NCBI RefSeq assembly: GCF_003286085.1
Contig: NW_020825289.1
Coordinates: 6,944,001-7,008,000 of the forward strand
Origin: Drosophila persimilis
Taxonomy: Eukaryota; Arthropoda; Insecta; Diptera; Drosophilidae
Length of the DNA stretch: 64,000 bases
Direction of reading: 5' to 3'
In this document: one piece after another, positions 34,701 through 46,606 of the stretch
How positions within the stretch are numbered: the stretch's first letter is position 1
How the letters are laid out: each line of letters opens with the position of its first letter
The notes under the pieces: generated by a model
What the model was told of the DNA's origin: nothing
What the model saw: the letters and a program-made list of their open reading frames with translations, nothing else
The model's database searches: none
Program-made: the position numbers and the translations under genes

Positions 34701-36304
34701 GGCAATCTGGAGTCTATCGATCGGTGGGTCTACCTGACGTGAGTAATTTCTCTGATGACTCTGATCTCCCTTTGATAATTTGCAGGACTGAGAAGGTGAT
34801 TCGCTTGTCGGACAGCTGTAATATCCGCTACGAAAGGTTACTTCTGCTAAATGACATTAGGTACGGGTTAAAAGACGAGGACACCACTGTCGCAATGCCG
34901 CACAACTATTCAGTCATTAATTATCGCCTCGACAAAGTAATACTCTACCACAAGCTGCAGAACTTATTTGAAAACGATTACCTGTGCACTCCGATTATCA
35001 TCTATGGCTACAGTCTGGCCGTGTACGAGTGCATCAACTTTCTTGTTACCCATGGCTGCCAGCCAAAGGACATCACATATGTGCAGCCGCATATTCCGGT
35101 GGTATCCGAACAAATCCTTTATCCCAGAGAGGACGCTGGGTTGGATCCGATTCTCATAGAGATGGTGGCCGATTTGGGCATAGAAATTTACTTGTCCGCC
35201 AACTTTAGCAGACTAATCTTCTTCCCCAATAAGGCTAACATCGAGAGCGTAGAGTTCCAGCTCATTCCCAGTCAGAAACTAATCGTTTTGAACTGTGATA
35301 TCTTTATCAATTTTAACGAGAGTTTCATGTGCTCAGGATTTGAGAGAAGTAGATCATGAATACTCGCAATTAACTTTTTAATTTATATTCCTTCACAGTA
35401 CTGCTTGCCTCTGGAATTGAGCTGTCAAACAAAAAAATCATTGTCAATAACGAGTATTGTACCAACGACCCCAATATTTATGCCATTGGCCAATACATCA
35501 CCATGGTTCCAAGTCCCAACTATCAGTACACTCATACCAATCCCCAAGAGTGCGCTGAGAAGGTAAGCCCTCAGTGCTCCGAAAGTACTGAACAGTACTG
35601 AACGATTCCTAGAAACTCAGTGTCGTCTCCTTTAGCTGGCTTTCGTCCTAAATATGCAGGCTGGATCGACTCAGCAGCGTTTCTCGAAGGTGAATATATT
35701 CACGGGCCGTCTACCGCTGGATTACCAGGTAGTGAAGATAGTTGCACCCCAGCCCCTGCTTAAGGCTCAGCTGTCTAGTGAATATATGGAGAGCATGACG
35801 ACGTATCAGGATGGCGATTTCTGTCGCGTTCGAGTGAACCCCAAGATGATTGTCATGGAGATTGTGTGCGTCACAAAAAAGGTAATAGTTTTCTGTTGTA
35901 GCTAATTTGGGATCGCATCAACTTTGTAGCTCCTTCTTTAGAAAAAAAGCTTATTGTTTCTCGAATACTTTTGCGGCCGGCACGTGGCTCTGCTGAATAA
36001 CATGAGGGACCGGTGGAAGAGTGGCTGGATAGAGAATTTCCTGGAGTATTTCGAACAGCCCTGGACAGAACTTATAATGCACGAAAGATTTCAGGATCTA
36101 CAGTTGAAGAACCGCCGGTCATTGCTGGCCATATTGATGATGGATACCAACACTAATTTACGCGATGCAGACAATAGACACAGTTTGGAAGAGGCTCAGA
36201 GAATGAAGCTAGAGAATAACTTGATTGAATTTGTGCGAACATATCGCAAGGAATTTGTCAATGAGTTTGCTCTGCCAGAGGAGTTTAATGCTCCTACATG
36301 GTAA
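31762..36304 (+). CDS. CFAP61 homologue, copy B (tandem paralogue)
   Basis: Fourteen exons give 1,248 residues: 31762-32036, 32113-32415, 32474-32615, 32669-32814, 32875-33059, 33119-33417, 33475-33821, 33881-34073, 34140-34423, 34487-34723, 34786-35348, 35399-35562, 35636-35881, 35942-36304. Three consecutive-type exons have exactly the same length as in copy A (284, 237 and 164 nt) and the same phases, proving duplication of a whole gene. Shared blocks include RMDLRHWV-FVPG, FEQPWTELIMHE/FQEPWTELIMHE and the Rossmann-like TPIIIYGYSLAVYECINF. Compared with A, copy B has two extra introns (32616-32668, 33822-33880), one fused pair of exons and one missing 3' intron, and a shorter, more diverged middle. 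No frame break was found, so it looks functional. Its start lies 86 bp after the copy A stop, leaving little room for a promoter. Confidence 0.87.
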
Positions 36305-36775
36305 AATATCTCGTTTCTAAATTAATTTGAATATATTTTCATATTTTAATTTGAAAATCTGCTGGAATTAGTTCGAAAATTCACAGAGATACGCGTACGG
36401 TAAGGGTGTACTTCTTTCTGTATTGCATACAACGCTACATATCTAGACAAATATAATTGCAATTTTTACATTGTACAACACATTAACTCTATAAATATAA
36501 AAGGGCGAAAGACAATCGTATCCTTCCCTTGGGATTATCCTAGAGATTTTGTTAATCGCTTCGTTCTGTCGTCAAGTTAGCTAGTAAGTTTAGTATAACA
36601 TCATCCATCTATCTCTGTGGGTTAGCTAGCTTATTAAAATATACTACAAAGGGAGTCTGGTGTCTGGAGTCTAGAGGGGAGTGCAGGTCGAGGCCCGGCG
36701 TCGTGGCTGGTTGCGGACAGGGGGCAGGGGGCTGAGGCCACTGGGGAAGACGATGACGTGGTGATTGAGTCGGTT
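36305..36775. other. Convergent spacer between CFAP61 copy B and jbug
   Basis: AT-rich 3' flank of copy B (to about 36,650), then G+C-rich sequence that is the proximal 3' UTR of jbug. No gene is present. The jbug frame stays open for 34 codons past its TGA, down to a TAG at about 36,671-36,673. Confidence 0.6.
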
Positions 36776-39700
36776 TCATATGCCCTGCAAGAACCTTCGT
36801 AACTCCTCCTCAGTGTCGAAGATCATGACGGGGAAGGGCGATCCCGGAACGAACTCGCCCGCCCACTTGACCTCGACGCGATAGTCGCCGGGCTCGGTTG
36901 GATCGTACTGCAAATGATTTAGATAAATTTAAGCATTACGATAGGCTAAAAGGCTCGTTCTCCCCTCTTACCTTGCACAGGATGGTGCGATCTTTTTGGC
37001 TCTCGCGCTGCATTTCCACGCGGAAGGCGCCCTTGGGACCGCGTACGCGAACTGTCAGCTGTCCTGCTCCGGCGCCACGTGTGTCGCAGATGAAACGGGA
37101 CTGGAAGGTGGCCAGTACACCGTGCTCTATGCCCGGGCCATAAACGCGAACCTACGGAGGAGAAGAGCCATGAGTATATCTGTGTATATAGTCAATATGA
37201 TTTTCTCAACTAACCTTGCTGGCGTCTGGTGCTCCGGCCACTTTTAAAGCGAAGGGAGAGCCGGGCACATTTTGCCCGCCATACTTGATGGTCAACAGAT
37301 GACGACCCGGCTCCTGCGGCTTGATGTTTAGGGTGAATGTGGCATCTCCATGGTCGTAGAGCTCGCAGTAGGCCACCTTGCGGACACCGGCACAGTGGGC
37401 GGTTAGTTCGCCAGGACCTGCTCGCCTGGTGTCAATCCACGACTTGATATCCTTGCCTACAATACCGTGGCGCAGGCCCTCGCCGGAAGCAATCACCTTG
37501 GAGGCATCCATGGAGGAGCCCACAGCCACTGTGAGCGGACAGCCCTTGACCAATCGGCCGTTCCACTTAACGGACAGTGTAAGTGTGCCCGTGGTGGACT
37601 TCTGCGGCGTGTACGAGGCCAGCCATATGTTTTCGCTGGGACGGGGCTGCGACAGGCTGACGGCCAGCGATGTGTTGTCCTGGCTGGTGCATAGGACTAC
37701 CTCTGGCCTGCCAGCCGGCGCATTCGAGGCATCGATAGTGAAGTGAGCCGCCTCGCCCGCCTGTGCCGCTGCCAGACCACGGCCCATCAGCTGAACCTTA
37801 TCCGCAGCTTGTTGTCCTGTGACAAAGGCGCTTCTCGGACATTGGGTGATGGTCAGTCCGCTCCAGGTCAGGTCCAAATCGTGCTCCCCCGCAGCCAGAT
37901 TCTCTCCAGTGATGTTGAGGCACATCTTTCCATCAGACATCTGGTCCACGGGTATCTCGATACCATCGATGCTACAAACCAGCTTGCCAGGTCCCGCATT
38001 ATCCACCTCGAAAATGATGCGGGCGGGTAGAATCAACCGTCCGTCATGGTCAACCAGCGTACCCCAGCCACCCACTGGCGTGACCTTGTTGGACTCCACG
38101 CAGGAGATGTGCCAGGGCGAGCCGGGCAGGCTGCCTCGATTGGGGCAGCTGGCTCGGATCTCGTATTTGCCGACCGAGAGGATTACGTAGGAGATGCGCC
38201 ACTCGTTATTGCCCAGAGCCTTGATCTTTGGCTCAATGCGTTCTCCATACTCGTCCAGTCGTTCGATCTGCACATTCGGAGCAATAGGACAGTAGACCAC
38301 AAACGAAGCCTCCTTGTTCCGATGACACACCTCCAACCCATGACCAGCTGCCCTGGCATCGTTCCTCACGCCACTGGCCGAGGCGGTGAAGTTCAGGGGC
38401 GAGCTGGGAATCGTCTCCCCGCCGTACATCAGCGTGAGCTTGTAGTTTCCTGGCTGGGAGGGCACAAACTCCACGTTGTAGAGGCCTTCCGACTGCTCGT
38501 TAATAAGAACGGGCAGGCTCTGGTTGCTGGGCGAGATGGCGAACGCCTCCAGCTCGGCTGTTCCGGCATTGTCCGTGCGCACGGTGAAGCTGTTGGGGCT
38601 GTGCAGTGCTAGTGATTCCTTGGTGACGCCTTGGATGCTGACCTTGCTGCTGTCGAAGGACTCACAGGTGAAGGGACTGCCTGGCAGCGGCTTTGATTGA
38701 TGAAGTACCTCTGCGAAACATCAGATTAGTAAGGAACTGAAATGTGAGAAATCGATCTTTTATACTCACCAATCAGGCATTGGCCCGGCTTGTTGATGCT
38801 GAATTCCGCCTGAAGATGTCCGTTCTTGGTCTGGTAGCAGCGGACGGGCAGCGCCTGTCCTCCGGGGCCCGACACCACCACATCAAACTCCCTCGCCGGC
38901 CTCTTCACGGTATCAATAGCAAAGGACGTGGTCTTGCCCACTCTCGCCTGGTAAAGACCCAAACCGCTGACGCTGATCTCCTTCCCGGCACTGGCCGGCA
39001 GCACGTTGATCTCCAGGGGCTTCAGCGAGATGGGAACGTCGTTGAATAGGATGCTGATCTTGTGGGGAGCCACACGGGTTGGCTGATAGACGATCTCATA
39101 GACGCCGGCCTTGTTGGGTCCGCGGATGGTGTGTGGAACCTCGGTCGCTCCGCAACGGACAAGGGCAGAAAGGTCCCCTTGACCGGCCTCGTTCAGGGAG
39201 ACGCCAATGCTGGCCGGGCGATGGCAGAATGCCTCCCCCACCTCTGTGATCTTGACGAGCATTGGATCGAAGGCGCAGAGGGTGCGCGATCCAATGTGCT
39301 GGCGCGTCTCCCGATCGATGAAGCGCAGCGTGTAGTTTCCAGTCACATGGGTGCGGAACTCTGCCGTCTGTCGATTGATTGTGTACGGCACGGACTTCTG
39401 ATCGGGGGATATGATCTCCACGATCTGATCATCGGCCGGGAAGTCAATGGCGGCCAGGCTGCCAATCTGTATGTGCTGCGTGTGCTGCTGGATGTCCACG
39501 CGGAAGGGACTGCCATCGACGGCCACCTCGTTAAAGGTGATGTTCACATAGTGGGGCTCCGTGCTCTGTGGCACAAATGTCACGTCGTACAGGCCTCGGG
39601 CACAAGCCACCACCTCGGCCTTGACTGTGCTGCTGTCGGTGGAGACTACCAGCTCCAAGGTGCCCTCACCAGCTCCGGCTGCATCCACACTGAATGTCAC

Positions 39701-42700
39701 AGGAACTCCCAGTGTGGCCGGACCATACTGCTGCTCCAGTCCGCTAATGCTGACACGCGAAACATCGAAGACATTGCAGCTGAAGGGCGAACCGTTGATG
39801 TGCTGGTCATTCGCGGTCACGCTGATCAGGTGACGACCCACAGTGCTGGGCCGGAAGGAGGCGGAGTAGCTGCCACCATCGTGCTGGCTCATCTGGCAAT
39901 GTTCGTTGTCACCCGATGGAGAGGTGACAAAGATCTGTGGCTCCACTCCCTCGAAGCCTTCCAGCTCGAAGGTGTTGTCCATCTTGACGGCCGCCTGCTT
40001 GAGGCACTCTCCCATAGCCATGGCGCGCGGTAGTCCCATAGATGGCGAAGCGGCCGCAGCTGCAATGTGGCAGCTGAAGGGCGACCCCGGCACGGGATGG
40101 CCATTGAAGCGTACCGAGAGCGAGTGGGAAGCCGCCTCCGTTGGCTTGAAGTTCACCTTGAAGCGAGCATTGCCCTCGGATTGGACAAAGTTGGGTACAT
40201 TCTTGCCATTGACGGCCACAATGATCTCCAGATTGCCAGCTCCCGCCTGGGAGGCATTGATTCCAAAGCTGACGCTCTTGTTGACCACACCGGCTCGGAT
40301 GTCCGTGACAATCACCTTTTCCGCAGAATATGCCTTCAAGAGGAAGGGGCTTCCTTCAACATGGCCACCGCCGGGCAGGCGAACCTCCACCGAATGATCG
40401 CCCACTTCCATGGGCTCGAACTTCACGTTGTAGCCCAGGGCGGAGGAGCCCAAGGGGTCGATCTTGACTGGAACACTGCGGCGGGCGGGTCCCAGCACTT
40501 CAACGGTGGGCTTGGTGTCCGATTCCACCACAAATTCGAAGAGCCTTCCAACGCTCACCTTGTCCATCGTCTCTGGGGATTGGATGCGAGCTGCGGCGGC
40601 CACGCGGCAGGTGAACGGAGACCCAGGCACATCCTGGCTGTTGAACCGCAGCTCCACGGTGTGGCTTTCGGCCTCACGGGGCGTGAAACTAATTGCATAG
40701 GTGTGCTGTCCTTGGGCCTGAGCCGAGGTCGGTACTCGGCCGCCATTCACAGTCACCTCCAAATTTCCGGGACCCGCCTGGGAGGTCTCCACCAGAAAGG
40801 TGACGGGCTTGCCGACTGTTCCACTGCTTACATTCTTCACCTTGATGGCGCTGACATCGTAGACCTGGAATAAGTAAACGATTTCAATATATCTCACTTC
40901 CAGATTGGGTCTGGAGTGCATACCTTCGCTGCATAGGGACTACCGGCGGTGGCCAATCCATTGACCGTGACATTGACGCGATGCTCGCCCACGACGCGAG
41001 GCACAAACTCGGCCTTGAAGACGCCCTCAGCGGACTGATGTACCTGGGCAGGAACTGACTGGCCAGCAGGTCCTGATTTTCATTTTTTTTTTGTTTCATT
41101 TCGTATTCATTTTTAGTATTGATTAATGATTATTTCGATTTTGATTTTGATTTTCGATTTCGACGCGGCCGGAAACGAGTTTTGAGATTGATTTCGTTTG
41201 TTTGTTTGTTTTGTTGAAATTCAGTAATTGGGCAACGATTTTGTTTGGTCGAATGTGTGTGTTTGGTTAGTGTTTGTTCGGATTTTTCAATCGCGAATGA
41301 AGCGAAAAATTTGGAAAAATGTTCACACAATTAGTAATGGAATTAATTTGATTGAAACTTTCAAATGTCTGAAAGTGTAGGGTCTGCTTTGGGTTAGTTG
41401 TGTTTCGAGTCATTTGAGTCATTTACTGGGGAGTGCAGTTAGTCGTTTAAAGATTGTGCTAGAAAGGGTTAGTAGACTGACAGATGGCATGGGTCAGAGA
41501 CACTATAAAGAATAGGATAAAGATTTCATATATATGTACATCTTTATACAGTGTAAACTAAGAGAGTCCCTGCTGGATATACACAACCTATTAGGCGTAC
41601 GTTTGATTGAAACCAGTTTTTATTTAGATCCGAGTAATGCTACAGTGTATAATCAGTATCAGTATGGAACGGATTAGTATACAATCGGACATTAGTAAAT
41701 ACTTCATTGTGTTAATGTATTGTGGGGTATATTGGTATTGGTATTGCCATAGAGTTTCATTCGACAGGACACTCTTTGGGGTTATTTGTGGTTCGGACTG
41801 TTAGCGAAATAGTAAGTATATATACACCTGGTAAACGGAATGTATATATTAGGGGGCGGAGAGCATTGAGGGAGCTCTCGCTTTGTATAGTATAGATAAT
41901 AAAAGTAAGTATATGCATATATCTATATATATATGTATATATATATGTATAGTCTAGTACAAAAGATTTCGCCGTCCTGAAATATAATACAGATATAAAA
42001 GTGAGCAACATTATTACAACAAGACCGTAAGATTACGAACAAAGCACATACACACAGACACAAGTTACACACAGGAATACGATCAAACTAAAGTAGCATC
42101 TGAATGGTATCTGAATGGGAGAGGGACCTGGTTCCACTACTCGTCGAACCTGCGAATACTGCGGACAATCCCAGACGAAGAGCAAGACCCGGAGCGACCA
42201 CTACGAGTAAGCGAATGATAAATGTGTCGCATAATTACACACACTACAGGGAACTACTACGGATATACGAGTATCTCATAAATTCACTCTCTAAATGGGA
42301 CTGCAGCACCCTAGCCTTCCCCACAGAACCCACAACACAGTTACTACAGGTGGGGAGGAGTTGGAGGTGGAGGTGGAGGCATGCATGAGAGTTTCCACAA
42401 CAGTTTCCGCTCATACAAAGTGCAGCATGAGGCACGATGAGAGAAAGATAGAGAGAGCGGGTTGGGGTCAGGGGCTTTGTGCGTGCGCGTGTTTGTGGAA
42501 AATGTGCTGTTGTATGAGAAAGTTGTGCGATGCGAGTACAGATACCAGATACAAGATACAGATACGAGACACAGATACATTTACAGTTACAGTTACAGTT
42601 GCGTGAGATGTATGCAAATTGAATCCAATCGAATACGAATAATACGCTTTGGCCGACACAAAACATTTAGCAAACGGGCAATTAAATTACGGATCTTAGG

Positions 42701-45700
42701 ACTAGACTAAACCAATGCGGCGAACACATATAGAAGGCAATGAGTGGTGGACCTTGGGATGGGGACACGACACAACTCATGATGGTGGTTAGATCGAGCG
42801 AGAGAGAGAGCGAGCGGGGGAGCGACAGCACAGCAATCACTGGCCACCGGCTTACATACCTTCAACATTGACCTCAATGTCTTCCAAACGTCCGCCATTG
42901 TGATTGATTACAAAAGAATTGGTCTGATGCACGGGTCCGGGTCCGCCGAGCGACACTTGGGGCCCGGCCACGCCCCCGCTGATGCTGACCGTTATGGGGC
43001 ACCCGGGGACGGGCATTTTGTTGAAGGACACGTTAATCGTATGCTCGCACGACTCGGTGGGCACAAACGAAACGGAGAATCTGCCAAAAGAGAAAGAAAT
43101 CAAGTGTAAGTGGCTGTACCATGGAGATTTGCATCCAGTTCTCCGCTCACCTTGCACTGCCCTGCGGATGCACCTGCGTGGGAATGTTCTGTCCCTTGGC
43201 CGAAATAGTTATCTCCAAGTTGCCCTCACCGGCATCGCCCGCATCGACAGTAAACTGCACGGGTCGACCCATTGTGCCGCGGGAGACGCTGCCCACGACC
43301 ACCTTGCTGGCGTCGTACGACTTGGCCAGGAAGGGTGTGCCCTGGACGGCGAAGCCATTGTACTCCACATTTATCGAGTGCCCGCCGACGCTGGTGGGCG
43401 TAAATTCGGCCGTAAATCCAGCATGGATATCTCCCGTGACACGAACGGGCAACTCCCCGAGGGGACCGCGCACGCTGACGGCCAGCTCGGCGGCCCCGCC
43501 TCCGCTGACGGTGATGTGGAAGGAGGAGGGCCGGTTGACGGGGATGAGCTCCAGGTTGGAGAGATTGAGCAGGACGCGAGAGGTGTCCGCCACGGCGCAG
43601 ACGAAGGGACAGCCGCGCACCGTTTCGCCATTGAACTTGATGTCTATCAGGTGGGACTTGGCCTGCTCCGGCGTGAAAGAGACCAGGCAGCGACCGCCGC
43701 CCACCACCTGGACATGATTGGGGACTTCACCCTCATTGATGGATATCTCCAGCTGTCCCTCGCCCGCGGCACTCGCGTCCACGCGGAACTGGCACGGCTG
43801 GCCGACCACTCCGCCATTTACTTCGGTCACTTGGATCAGACTGGAGTCGTAGACCTTGGCGATCAGAGGGCCACCAGCTATCTTCGTGCCATTGATGGAC
43901 GCATCGATGACGTGCGTTCCCACTTCCGTGGGGACGAACTCGATGCGTGCAGCACCATTTGCCGCCTCATGGGTGACTCTGGCGTTCAGCTTTGACTTGT
44001 TGGGAGTCAAAACCGTTGCCACGCACTCGCCCTTGCTCAGGCTTTGTCCAGGAGGCGGCAGTATCTCAAAAACCGCCGGCGTATTGGCGGGCACAAGGCG
44101 TGTGGATTCGCCCAGAGCGGTTAGGCCGGGTGAGGACATGATTTCAGCGTGCCACGGTGAACCTGCAATCGACACAGATAATGATGATCATGAATAATGA
44201 TAGAAATAACAATAATATTTTCAATTTAAAGAGCTAATAAGGTCAATGCTAAACAATGATAGTTGACCCACAAAGAGAGTCGATGCAGCTGCACTTTTGA
44301 TGAGATTGGAATGGTTTCGATAGAGCTTAACTACAAGTACTACAATCAGATGCAATCTAGTGCAATCTGGAAGATGGAGGAAATGCAAATCACATAGACT
44401 ATGTCTCTCTCTATCTATCTATTTATCTCTTGAACTGCTCATGTACCCCTCGCATATCTTGGTTGGCTTCCGCTGAGACTTTGCATTGTTTCTCGCTGCC
44501 GCTCATTATAATTGTCGCAATCTCCATTTGCGCCGCCTCGCTGCAAACGACAAGTGCGTATCTGTATCTGCGTGTCTGTGTATCTGTGTTGCAGGTGGGA
44601 CAGGAAGGCAGGAAGGCAGGCAGGTAGCAGGCAAGCAAGCAGGCAGTCAGCTCTTTAGACAATCAGCTCTCAAGAGTCGATGCGACATAATTTGCCAAAG
44701 CTAGCTCAGGAATGTTTCACAACATTCAGCTGGCAAGCTCGATTCAAGCCTCATTAAATAGTTGGAGGAGCCCCAATTTGCGCCGGTGGGCTGGCGGTGG
44801 AGATTGCCGATGGCCAATTGGCTCGTTAAATGTTTGTTTGTTTACTGCCACTCCAGAGAAGTGCTCCGTATGCCCCGCGAGATCTCACAGCTGGGAGCCA
44901 ATTTCATTGGACGCGGAGGCCGAGATGATGCCGCCTCAGTTTTGTTTGCTGCCGGGCGCTCAAATTTACTTTTGTTTCTGCAACTTTCCTTGCATTTCTC
45001 TTTTTGCAATTGTTGCACTTTTCCTTTTAGCGCAGTCGTTTGCAGTCCGCTGCTGCAGCCACTTTTTTTTATGGCTTTCCATGAAAATTGCCACAACGGT
45101 CAGGCGTCAGTTCGATGGAAAAAAAATCAAACTGTTGCGCTGTCATACTCGTAGCTCAAAACTCGCTTTGACTCGACTTCCCCCCTGCTGTTGGGTCTGT
45201 TGGGTCTGTTGGGGCTGGCTAGCCCATGGCTTGCGCAAATCGTTTAACTTAGGATTTGTCTCTGGCTCTCCCTGGGAAACTTTTACAACTTCTGTTTGCC
45301 CAACCAAAAAGAAACTGCAAAAATAGAGTTCCTCTTCTGTTTGCTTTTAGCACTTTGGCTTGAATAGTTTCTGCTTTACTGTTGCGACTATTCTCGCAAT
45401 CGGGGCCATCATTAATCAGTTATCGCATACACATAACTCTATTCAAAGCTGGGGGGCTATGCCAGAACTTACAGTTAGGCGACCGCCACATCTACACTGA
45501 GGGAAAATTAACCATCAACCATCGATATGGTATGAATTGGGGTGCTCTGAACGCTCCCAGGAGCTTTATAGTATAACTGAATGTACATTGATCTTCTGTC
45601 AGTGTAGAAAAGCTGCTAGCAGCGCAGCAAGTAAGAGTTGCCAGCTCGTTAATTAGATTCACTTTACTCTGGCTGGCTGCATGCTGCTTTTCAGCCAGTT

Positions 45701-46569
45701 CCCTCCTCGTTGTAGGCAAATGCAAGAGCATCCGACAACCGACTAACCCACAGCTGGTTCTCCTCAGGCCGTGTGCTCGCTCTGCTGGCCGGTTTCCCGG
45801 ACCGAGTGCTAATCGCTACGCTGAGTTGTGGCAGTGGCAGTGGCCTCTCGGCCAGAGAACAAGTGCAGCTAGATTCGAACGTAGTTATTCAATCTGCATA
45901 TGCATACGTATACGCGGGACTGTCTCTGGTTTGCGGGTCTGGCTCTGACTTCGGTTACGTGACTGGCTGCAGAAGCCCGTTAGATGGCCTGCAGCTGTCG
46001 CCGGAGCCTGACTCTGGCTGACCGTTAAACTGAAATATTTTTCGTGTGTTACAAAAGAAGATTTACGTTTTTGTGGCTGGTTCTTGTGCTGGATTGTGGC
46101 TGCTGTCGACAGTGCAAGATTGTAGCGGCGAATCGGGATTGGAATTGGAATCGGAATCGAGGTCTGAAAACGCGTGCGGCAGACCTTTTTCTTTTGTTAA
46201 ATCAAATCACAATCGTTGGCGGCACGTCTGAACTTGAAAGAGTTGGAAATGAATTTTGTGTGTAGCGATTATGTCAGCGAGTTGTAAATGATTTATTTAT
46301 AGTATACGCGAGCACTGCGTATTTCTTTATGTTATAGGCGCTGCAATCAGAATTTCAACAAGAGAAAAAACACAACGATTAAGCGAAAAACATTTTTAAG
46401 AATCTGCGGAGCGATGCACAAAGTGGCATCGCGGCACGATCACGATTCGGCGCACGTTTTAATCGCGTTTTGCCACAACCGGCGAACGATTTAATTGCTT
46501 TAACTTTATTATTTTTAATATATTTATCGCGATAATCGGACTCCAAGCTCTGCTGCGGGGCGGGCGGTG

Positions 46570-46606
<37 letters not shown>

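Noticed and set aside
39062-40873. Long plus-strand ORFs (up to 323 codons) antisense to jbug
   Set aside because: They mirror the codon bias of the filamin-repeat exons and have no independent domain or splice signals.
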